Assembly (NCBI GenBank): GCA_045105075.1
Contig: JBGCDD010000008.1
Span: 1-6,586, forward strand
Source of the DNA: JBGCDD01 sp045105075
GTDB lineage: Bacteria > Pseudomonadota > Alphaproteobacteria > Rhodobacterales > Rhodobacteraceae
DNA: 6,586 nucleotides
Direction: 5' to 3'
Shown here: piece by piece, positions 1 through 4,964 of the stretch
How the letters are laid out: the number at the start of each line of letters is the position of its first letter
Numbering within the stretch: position 1 is the stretch's first letter
Notes under the pieces: generated by a model
Databases searched by the model: none
What the model saw: the letters and a program-made list of their open reading frames with translations, nothing else
Told to the model about the DNA's origin: nothing
Made by a program: the position numbers and the translations under genes

Positions 1-82
1 GACGGGCGTCATATTCAGCGGATGCAAACGGGAGGGTGCGATCCCCCTGGTGAAAGCGGTAGTTCTGTGGACGGTTCATCAT
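1..82 (-). CDS. N-terminal fragment of a probable M24/creatinase-family protein (runs off left edge)
   Basis: Only the first 27 codons are inside the window. The start is well supported: two consecutive ATG codons (82-80 and 79-77) follow an AAGGAG site at 86-91. The second ATG has the better spacing (6 nt against 3 nt), so the protein may begin MNRPQNYRF rather than MMNRPQNYRF. The visible peptide has a hydrophilic start, a 'FHQGDRTLPF' stretch, then 'SAEYDAR'. This resembles the N-terminus of creatinase and related M24 'pita-bread' hydrolases, where a short '(N)G(D/E)' segment precedes an aromatic/acidic 'F(S)xxEYxxR' helix start. The match is from memory of the family and the fragment is too short to be decisive. 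It lies 365 nt downstream of the TetR gene on the same strand, so it probably has its own promoter. Existence of a gene here is likely; the family name is tentative. Confidence 0.5.
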   Translation of the reverse strand, partial: MMNRPQNYRFHQGDRTLPFASAEYDAR

Positions 83-85
83 AGG

Positions 86-91
86 CTCCTT
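86..91 (-). promoter_or_regulatory. Strong ribosome binding site AAGGAG for the left-edge gene
   Basis: Reading the minus strand, AAGGAG lies 3 nt before the first ATG and 6 nt before the second. It is the best Shine-Dalgarno match in the window. It supports a real gene start at 82/79 and favours the second ATG. Confidence 0.7.
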
Positions 92-100
92 CAAAGGCGC

Positions 101-110
101 CGACCGGTCG
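101..110. repeat. 10-bp perfect palindrome CGACCGGTCG upstream of the left-edge gene
   Basis: CGACCGGTCG is identical to its reverse complement and ends 18 nt before the first ATG of the left-edge gene. Its core ACCGGT recurs at 146-151, 43 nt further upstream, close to four helical turns. This could be an operator pair, but a short GC-rich palindrome can also arise by chance. Confidence 0.25.
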
Positions 111-313
111 CATTTTGAAGGGGCGTAGACCTCCCTCACCGAAACACCGGTCAAGCAAGATCCCGGCGTTCAGGAAGGGGAAAAAGGTCTTGCACAATGT
201 GCTGGCGACGCCATCGCCGACCTATGCGCTTGTGATCGCTGAAAAGCTGATTCCAGGCAAGCATTTTTCGCCGCGCCGCGGATCAAAAATAGCCCCGTCA
301 GAAGGGAGCTGTT

Positions 314-334
314 GTCTGAAATAGTGTCTCAGAC
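314..334. repeat. Inverted repeat GTCTGA-N9-TCAGAC
   Basis: Two perfect 6-nt arms (314-319 and 329-334) flank a 9-nt spacer. The site lies 113 nt beyond the TetR stop codon and about 230 nt before the left-edge gene. The 21-bp span could suit a dimeric regulator, or form a weak hairpin with no T-tract. The function is unknown. Confidence 0.3.
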
Positions 335-447
335 GATATCGGTTGCGCTGGAGAAAGCCCCTCTTCTCAGCACTTTGTTACGCAATCGCCTGCCGGGCAG
401 TGGCCAGCTTTTGAGCCGTCTCAAGAATTGGCGGGCAGGTCGTCTGA

Positions 448-1014
448 TCATCTCAACCGGGCTTTGAACACCGCAATCGCATTGTGAAACAGCTTTGGGT
501 TCTCTTCTGCACGTGCCGCAAGCTGCGCGCCTTCCAACAGCGCCAGCATCGCGGCCGCTTCGACACCGGGATCCGCCACAGCCGCGATCGACCCGTCTTT
601 TTTGCCAGTGGCAAAGGCGGCACCGAGCCAGCCCAACATCATTTGGCGAAAGATGCTGATTTCCTGAATCACTTCGGCGGGCAGGCTTTCACGGCTGGTC
701 GAGAATGACACACAAAGACACAGGCTTGTCCCGCCTTGCAGCGCGTCGTGATAGACATCAACCAACGCGCTGACGCGTGCAGCACCGGACAGGTGCGCCG
801 CGTCAATCTCGGCACAAGCGGCCTTTAGCGTTTGGTGATAGCGTTTCATCAAAGCCACTGACAAAGCGGCTTTTGTCGAGAAATGGTGATGGATGCTTGC
901 CTTGCGAATGCCAACATCCTGAGCCAGATCGGCGTAGCTGAAGCCGTCAAAACCGCGCGTTCTTGCGGCTTTTTCGGCGGAATTGAGCAACGCTGTTTTG
1001 GTATCAGTCGGCAT
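448..1014 (-). CDS. TetR/AcrR-family transcriptional repressor (last gene of the GST operon)
   Basis: The 188-aa product has the normal TetR length. An N-terminal helix-turn-helix spans about residues 26-47, with the typical 'YADLAQDVGIRKASIHHHF' pattern, where 'FSTKAAL' opens helix 4. The remainder is a helical ligand/dimer domain. The start is the ATG at 1014, with AAAGGA at 1021-1026 and 6 nt spacing; an upstream in-frame extension would lie inside the flavoenzyme gene and is rejected. The Shine-Dalgarno overlaps the TAA of that gene, so translation is probably coupled. Two cysteines, C99 and C101 ('SLCLCV'), lie where many TetR proteins have 'GCL'. In E. coli NemR a cysteine in this region (C106) senses electrophiles, so thiol sensing is plausible but inferred. 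It may bind the palindrome at 3625-3644 before the GST gene and so repress its own operon. Confidence 0.9.
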   Translation of the reverse strand: MPTDTKTALLNSAEKAARTRGFDGFSYADLAQDVGIRKASIHHHFSTKAALSVALMKRYHQTLKAACAEIDAAHLSGAARVSALVDVYHDALQGGTSLCLCVSFSTSRESLPAEVIQEISIFRQMMLGWLGAAFATGKKDGSIAAVADPGVEAAAMLALLEGAQLAARAEENPKLFHNAIAVFKARLR

Positions 1015-1024
1015 AGGACGTCCT

Positions 1025-2080
1025 TTATCCGCCAAGACTATGGACCACATTTTCGCCCGCTTCCAGTGCGCCCTCCAGATACCCGCCAAACTGCGGGGCG
1101 ACTTCGGTGCCGCCAAACACCACTCTGTTATCCCAAACACCTTTGAGGGCATGCGGCAGGCCATATTGGGGATGCGCATAAAGCGGGGCCTGATCCAACG
1201 GGGTCGCTGTATTTTGGTCAAACGCCCAGTCTTTGACGTAAAGCTGTCTGGGATTTGCGGCCTTTGGGCCGAACAAGCGTTGGAATTGCGCCAAAAGAGC
1301 GTCGCGCAACTGGCCTTCATCTTTGCGCGCGGTCGGTGGTAGCCCGACAAAGCCAAACAATGCGTAAGGACCGCCCTGTGCCGGCGAGGCGTCGTGAATT
1401 TCAACCATTGGGCCGCAACGGCTCATCGCATCACCAGACAACCCTTCTTCACGCCAGAATGCAGTATCATAGACGGCGATGGCCTTGGCTTGTCCTGCCA
1501 TCCAAGTCGGGATGTCGGCCATGGATTGCATCGCGGTTTTTGGCAGAACCGGGGTGAATTCAATCTGGGCCGCAATGACCCGTGGCGGCAGGGCCAGCAC
1601 GATCTTTTGTGCGGTGATACGTCGGCCATCGTTCAATGTGGCACGCACGCCCGCCTCGATTTGCTCAAGACCGGTCAGGGCCGTGTTCAAGTGGACACTG
1701 TGGGGCGGTAGTTGGTCGGCCAGAGCCGCAATCAACGCACCAAGCCCACCGTTGAGCCGGTAAGACCCCTGCATTGACGCGTGGCCGCGCCCGCGTTGCA
1801 CTTGCCCCTTTTCGTCCTCGAAGGTGAGAATGCCCGCGCAGTGCTGATCAAATTTCTGCAAGCCCAGCCGGTGGATCAATGCGGCGATGCGCGGTTGGCC
1901 TGGCCAGAACCAAGCCGGGCCCATGTCGAAATAGCCATCCTCCAGAACCTCGGTTTTGATCCGGCCCCCAAGGCGGCTGCGGGCCTCAACCAGCGCGAAA
2001 TCGCGGCCCTGACGCTGCAGGTGATCTGCAAGGCTCAGACCGGCAAGACCGCCGCCGACAATGAGGATATCTGTGTTCAT
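1025..2080 (-). CDS. FAD-dependent amine-oxidase-like oxidoreductase
   Basis: The 351-aa protein opens with an ADP-binding Rossmann motif, GGGLAGL at residues 9-15 (GxGxxG), with E32 ending the second strand. It is followed by 'SRLGGRIKT' at 35-43, the hallmark of the monoamine oxidase/protoporphyrinogen oxidase/phytoene desaturase clan. Near the C-terminus 'FGGTEVAP', then 'GGYLEGALEAGE', matches the FAD-contacting end of MAO-type enzymes. At 351 aa it is compact beside MAOs of about 450-520 aa; it has no membrane tail or signal peptide, so it is probably soluble and cytoplasmic. The substrate cannot be read from sequence. The ATG at 2080 is chosen because the Rossmann fold begins there and AAGGG at 2088-2092 precedes it. 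It sits third in a GST-cupin-flavoenzyme-TetR run, 10 nt from the TetR gene. A role in oxidising a reactive or toxic compound fits this context but is inferred. Confidence 0.85.
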   Translation of the reverse strand: MNTDILIVGGGLAGLSLADHLQRQGRDFALVEARSRLGGRIKTEVLEDGYFDMGPAWFWPGQPRIAALIHRLGLQKFDQHCAGILTFEDEKGQVQRGRGHASMQGSYRLNGGLGALIAALADQLPPHSVHLNTALTGLEQIEAGVRATLNDGRRITAQKIVLALPPRVIAAQIEFTPVLPKTAMQSMADIPTWMAGQAKAIAVYDTAFWREEGLSGDAMSRCGPMVEIHDASPAQGGPYALFGFVGLPPTARKDEGQLRDALLAQFQRLFGPKAANPRQLYVKDWAFDQNTATPLDQAPLYAHPQYGLPHALKGVWDNRVVFGGTEVAPQFGGYLEGALEAGENVVHSLGG

Positions 2081-2081
2081 T

Positions 2082-2189
2082 TCAGAACCCTTGCGATGCC
2101 GGGCGCAGATCCATCGTATGCGTCCGGGTGGATTTTGGTGGGTGTGCCAGTTGCCAATTGGCCGCGGCAATGTCTGTCGGGGTCATCAT
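2082..2189 (-). CDS. Possible 35-aa small ORF directly upstream of the flavoenzyme gene
   Basis: Starting at paired ATG codons (2189 and 2186), this frame encodes 35 residues beginning MMTPTDIAAANWQLAHPP. It ends in a TGA separated by 1 nt from the ATG of the flavoenzyme gene. The composition looks protein-like and the near-overlap would suit translational coupling. However, no good Shine-Dalgarno precedes it ('CCGGCCAAA') and I recognise no family. The frame stays open upstream to a stop near 2245, so it could instead be the 3' remnant of a decayed gene. It fills most of the 187-nt gap between cupin and flavoenzyme, an unusually wide gap in an otherwise tight operon. Confidence 0.25.
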   Translation of the reverse strand: MMTPTDIAAANWQLAHPPKSTRTHTMDLRPASQGF

Positions 2190-2267
2190 TTTGGCCGGAT
2201 CAAGCTGGTGCAGAGCGCGAGATCGGGCCCGAGCCGGCGATGATCGCTATTGGTTTTGCGGTGCCCA

Positions 2268-2936
2268 TCAGACCGTTGGTGGCGTTGCATAACGCAGGTG
2301 ACCAGACTTCATCCAGATCTTTGCACCATCCGCACCAGCAACGACGCTTAGCGCGTGACCTTCCGGCAGCCGCAGCCAGGATCCCTTGGACAGCTCCACA
2401 CCGCGCTCTGTCACAGAGCCGGCAATCATCAGAACCTCGATCCCGCCAGCATCTGATGCCGTCAGAGTGGCACCCGCTTCAAGGTGGTGGTAGGTCACGG
2501 TTTCGCGCACGTCGCGGTGCAGCAAAGCTGTAGCAACACCGTCAATAGGGGCCGCCAATTCTTGGGCCATATCTTTGCGGAATTGATTGCGGTCCTCCAT
2601 GTCGAACTGCCAGAGCTTCACAAAGATAGTGCATCCCGGCTCGGATCCCGGCGTGTGGGCCGTTGTTGGCGGGTTGCGAACATAGGTGCCTTCGGGAAAA
2701 TCCCCATGTTCGTCCTGAAACACACCGTCGAGAACAATAAACTCTTCGCCACCTGTATGCGTGTGCTCGGAAAAGTGGCTGCCGGGCGCATATCGCACGA
2801 TGGAGGTCGCCCGCGCGACCTCGCCACCGATCCGGTCCAGCATCCGGCGATCCACACCTTTCATCGGAGACGCTTGCCACTCAAGTTGGTCCGAATGCGC
2901 AACGACGCGCGCGCTAAAATCAGAGTTCAATTCCAT
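2268..2936 (-). CDS. ChrR-type cupin-domain protein (bicupin), not linked to a sigma factor
   Basis: The 222-aa protein has a first cupin barrel with metal-ligand motif H58-x-H60-x3-E64 ('HTHTGGEEF') and a second motif around H94 ('TAHTPGSEPGC'). This is the pattern of the C-terminal cupin of the anti-sigma factor ChrR, whose zinc is held by His, His, Glu, His. Residues about 135-215 look like a second, degenerate cupin without the histidine cluster. The N-terminal zinc anti-sigma domain of ChrR is absent and no ECF sigma gene adjoins, so this is a free-standing cupin, either an enzyme or a binding protein. The ATG at 2936 has AAAAGGA at 2945-2951 with 8 nt spacing; longer upstream readings run into the GST gene. 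It starts 34 nt after the GST stop and is probably cotranscribed with it. Metal identity and reaction are unknown. Confidence 0.85.
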   Translation of the reverse strand: MELNSDFSARVVAHSDQLEWQASPMKGVDRRMLDRIGGEVARATSIVRYAPGSHFSEHTHTGGEEFIVLDGVFQDEHGDFPEGTYVRNPPTTAHTPGSEPGCTIFVKLWQFDMEDRNQFRKDMAQELAAPIDGVATALLHRDVRETVTYHHLEAGATLTASDAGGIEVLMIAGSVTERGVELSKGSWLRLPEGHALSVVAGADGAKIWMKSGHLRYATPPTV

Positions 2937-2970
2937 GTTCAAAGTCCTTTTCGTCTTGAGTGGCGGTAGG

Positions 2971-3591
2971 TTAACCCGCGATTGACGGCCGTGCCGCGAC
3001 CTTGGCGCGCCAGGCGGTGAGATTTGCCAAAGACGCAGGAATGTCGAGCGATGCAAAATCTGCAAACGCCAGACCCGCAAAAGCAGTGATGTCTGCCATC
3101 GAGAAATCATCGCCAGCAAGGTATGCGTTGTCGGCCAGGACATTGTCGAGATATTCCATCGTGCCAGCCGCCACATCGCGCTGCTTGTTGCCCCAATCGG
3201 CGTTTTGATACGTCTCAAGATCGCGGCCAAGGCCAGACGTCGCGTGATGGAAATACGCGCCAACTGCATTCAGCAAACCGCTTTCCGCGCGCAGGTTCAT
3301 CATCGAAATCTGGGCACGCTCCCGCGCTGTTTTGCCCGTCAGTGATGGCCCCTCAAATGTGGCGTCGATGTATTCTGTAATTGCCGTGCAGTGCGAGATG
3401 CACGACCCGTCAGCAAGCTCGAGGCAAGGCACAGTCGCATCAGGGTTTTTCGCTTTGAAAGCGTCTGTTCGGTGCTCGCCCCCCATGACGTCCACCGGTA
3501 CAAATTCGACTTTGTCGGATGCGCCTTTTTCAGCCAGAGCGATACGCACGCGGGCTGGATTCGGGAATCCTTCAACATCATAGATTTTCAT
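2971..3591 (-). CDS. Glutathione S-transferase family protein
   Basis: The 206-aa length is typical for a cytosolic GST. The N-terminal thioredoxin-like domain (about 1-80) contains 'PNPARVRIAL' at 10-19 and the cis-proline segment 'TVPCLEL' (P55). The C-terminal helical domain carries the folding N-cap box 'DDFSMADI', followed by 'LTAWRAKVAARPS'. The usual Glu-Ser pair that holds the gamma-glutamyl part of glutathione ('ExSxAI'-type 'ES') is replaced by H67-C68 in 'ISHCTAI'. The glutathione site may therefore be altered, and the chemistry (conjugation, disulfide reduction or isomerisation) is open. The ATG at 3591 has only a weak purine-rich GAGAAAG upstream. As first gene of the cupin-flavoenzyme-TetR operon it sits just behind the promoter and palindrome at 3625-3650, suggesting induction by a small molecule. 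Confidence 0.9.
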   Translation of the reverse strand: MKIYDVEGFPNPARVRIALAEKGASDKVEFVPVDVMGGEHRTDAFKAKNPDATVPCLELADGSCISHCTAITEYIDATFEGPSLTGKTARERAQISMMNLRAESGLLNAVGAYFHHATSGLGRDLETYQNADWGNKQRDVAAGTMEYLDNVLADNAYLAGDDFSMADITAFAGLAFADFASLDIPASLANLTAWRAKVAARPSIAG

Positions 3592-3624
3592 TTGTTGGCT
3601 TTCTCTGGTTGTGATTGTGATGGC

Positions 3625-3644
3625 TACCTACCAGATGGTAGATA
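3625..3644. promoter_or_regulatory. Candidate TetR-type operator (imperfect 20-bp palindrome) before the GST operon
   Basis: The core is CTACC-AGAT-GGTAG (3628-3641), with matching TA/TA ends outside one mismatched pair. Its size and symmetry fit a TetR-family dimer site. It lies immediately downstream of the -10 box at 3645-3650, over the expected transcription start and 34-53 nt before the GST start codon, so a bound repressor would block transcription. The TetR gene that closes the same operon is the obvious candidate ligand; the TetR protein at the right edge is the alternative. Confidence 0.55.
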
Positions 3645-3650
3645 ATTGTA
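3645..3650 (-). promoter_or_regulatory. Probable -10 box (TACAAT) of the GST operon promoter
   Basis: TACAAT on the minus strand differs from TATAAT at one position and lies in a local AT-rich patch, 54-59 nt before the GST start codon. No good -35 hexamer is found 16-18 nt upstream (CAATTT at 17 nt is poor), so the promoter may be weak. Confidence 0.5.
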
Positions 3651-3971
3651 TACCCCATATTGGCTCGAAATTGGCATGTCACAGATTGGTGAAAAGCGCC
3701 GCGTTTGGTGGGTTTGATGCTAACCAGGGTCTTGGTGGTCTGTTTTGAAAACGAATTCGGATTGAAAATGGCGTGATACCCCAGTGCGCCCTGACCAAAA
3801 GGAAAAGGCTATAGGGTTTCCAGCTTCAGATGATGCACGGTTTGAAAGACAGCCCAGCTGTCACCGTCCGTCACGACCTCTGAATGCCGAGCCTACCATA
3901 GAAACTGTGCTGCGTTTCGGCCGACGATGTCCTGGTATCCGGAAAATGATGAACGTTTTTCGCGCGCCGTT
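3651..3971. other. Intergenic region upstream of the GST promoter, about 320 nt, no gene seen
   Basis: This is the space between the 3' end of the paired iron-sulfur genes and the GST promoter. No clear terminator hairpin with a T-tract follows the stop at 3972. Features seen are an 11-bp odd palindrome GTTTTGAAAAC at 3742-3752 and a second TTGAAAA 17 bp further along at 3762-3768. Minus-strand frames are short; the most protein-like is a roughly 30-codon stretch between about 3897 and 3810 ending in a TAG, with no start codon or Shine-Dalgarno. I assign no function. Confidence 0.45.
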
Positions 3972-4964
3972 TCAATCGGGTTTTTGAAGCGTGCCTATCC
4001 ACCGTTTGGATGCCTCAAAAGCAGGGGGAAGAGTCGCCTCAGCTTCGGCGTTTGCATACGTCACCAACTGTTGGGCCTTTTCTGGTGTCGCTTCGGGAAT
4101 CTGGTCCAGCGCGTCCTTGAGACGGGCATAATCCGATCCGACGGGGCAAACATCCTGACAGCGCCGGCACCCTGTCACCACCCCTGCCCCGCGCAGCATC
4201 GACTGCCAGATAAAGAACTGATCCTTGCTGCGCAGCATCGCCTTTTTCTTTTCGAGATCGGGCTCATCCACGATCTTGCCCAAGTGGTCCGCCAATGCGT
4301 GAAACCCATGCGGAGAGCTTTTGGTTTCGCAGACCTTCCAATCGCGTTCAAAATGGCCGACGGCATCAACCGGGCATGTCTGCACGCAGCGCCCGCAGGT
4401 GGGGCCAAGGCACAACGCATCCTGTCGTTTCGTATCGGGTTCGACCGGCGCCGACGTCAGCACCGCAGACAGCATCACGCGAGGACCGTATTCGGGTGTG
4501 ATCAATTGTTCGGCCATGCCCAGCGTGCCCAGCCCTGCCTCAACAGCGGCATGGGTCAGCGACAGAATGGTCTCTTTGCGCTGATCGGGCTCGCCGAAGT
4601 ACATCCAGGGATCAACATGCGTCGGCGGTACAATCAGGGCGGGATACCCCATATCCTCGAGCCACAGCACCAATTCAAGCGATGCTGTCTCAAGCTCTGT
4701 CAGGGTCAATTCGTCATTGTAGTATTTGTGCCGCTCATCCACGCGCGGCAGGCGTGTCGTGCCGATGCTGTAGCGTTTGGCCAGCACGATGCAACGATCG
4801 GCGTCGTGTTCGGTGATCCGGTCGGGGGTCTGGGGCATACGCGGGTTCGGCGGGTTGGCGTTCATCACCGCGCCATCGGCAATGCCCACCAGATCAACGC
4901 CCAGCTCTTTGGCCTTTGACTTGACCATCTCGGGCGTCAGCGGCGTCTGAAAGGCAAAAGTCAT
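3972..4964 (-). CDS. QueG/reductive-dehalogenase-like 4Fe-4S protein, paralogue B
   Basis: The 330-aa soluble protein resembles the corrinoid-binding core plus double 4Fe-4S domain shared by QueG and reductive dehalogenases. The N-terminus reads 'AKELGVDLVGIAD' (18-30), then 'NANPPNPRMPQTPDRI' (35-50), also present in its neighbour. The central core is 'HAAVEAGLGTLG' (138-149) and 'LITPEYGPRV' (154-163), close to the 'TPEFGPRV' of RDases. Cysteines at 185, 190, 193, 197 (C-x4-C-x2-C-x3-CP) with C212, then C266, C269, C273 (C-x2-C-x3-CP), give eight ligands for two 4Fe-4S clusters. No Tat signal, membrane segment or QueG-type HEAT tail is seen, so tRNA epoxyqueuosine reduction is unlikely. The start ATG overlaps the stop of paralogue A by ATGA and has GAGGA at 4974-4978. 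Expected role: a reductase, perhaps B12-dependent; the substrate is unknown. Cobalamin binding is a family-based inference. Confidence 0.8.
   Translation of the reverse strand: MTFAFQTPLTPEMVKSKAKELGVDLVGIADGAVMNANPPNPRMPQTPDRITEHDADRCIVLAKRYSIGTTRLPRVDERHKYYNDELTLTELETASLELVLWLEDMGYPALIVPPTHVDPWMYFGEPDQRKETILSLTHAAVEAGLGTLGMAEQLITPEYGPRVMLSAVLTSAPVEPDTKRQDALCLGPTCGRCVQTCPVDAVGHFERDWKVCETKSSPHGFHALADHLGKIVDEPDLEKKKAMLRSKDQFFIWQSMLRGAGVVTGCRRCQDVCPVGSDYARLKDALDQIPEATPEKAQQLVTYANAEAEATLPPAFEASKRWIGTLQKPD

Larger units (their letters stand above)
83..447. other. Intergenic region, about 365 nt, with no recognised gene
   Basis: The stretch lies between the stop of a TetR gene and the start of the left-edge gene, so it should hold a 3' end and a promoter. 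I see neither a T-tract hairpin terminator nor a clear -35/-10 pair. It contains a 10-bp perfect palindrome at 101-110 with ACCGGT at its centre, and a second ACCGGT at 146-151. It also has an inverted repeat at 314-334 and short inverted repeats at 351-368, 390-400 and 411-424. On the plus strand the frame is open from 85 to 324 with fairly GC-rich third positions, and another frame is open to a stop at 467. Neither gives a protein I recognise and neither has a convincing start, so I do not call them genes. They could be remnants of a decayed gene. Confidence 0.5.

Noticed and set aside
405..430. Terminator after the TetR gene from TTGAG-CCGT-CTCAA (411-424)
   Set aside because: The stem is only 5 bp and no T-tract follows on the minus strand, so it is not a convincing intrinsic terminator.
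1015..1404. Extension of the TetR frame upstream to a 318-aa protein
   Set aside because: The extra N-terminus lies inside the flavoenzyme gene and reads as noise; the TetR fold begins right after the ATG at 1014, which has AAAGGA in front.
2081..2170. Longer start for the flavoenzyme (381 aa)
   Set aside because: The Rossmann motif is expected within the first 15 residues, and the ATG at 2080 has AAGGG upstream; the extension is arginine/proline-rich noise.
1781..2533. Plus-strand 250-aa frame across the flavoenzyme and cupin genes
   Set aside because: It spans two genes and a gap on the other strand with shadow-like composition and no motif.
2268..2936. Calling the cupin an anti-sigma factor
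   Set aside because: Only the cupin part of ChrR is present; there is no N-terminal zinc-binding anti-sigma domain and no adjacent ECF sigma gene.
2937..3269. Extension of the cupin frame upstream to 333 aa
   Set aside because: The added part overlaps the GST gene in another frame and has no domain; the ATG at 2936 has a good ribosome binding site.
3927..4919. Long plus-strand frame opposite paralogue B (330 aa)
   Set aside because: It mirrors a gene with clear Fe-S motifs on the other strand; its product is His/Arg-rich with no recognisable domain, as expected for an antisense shadow in GC-rich DNA.
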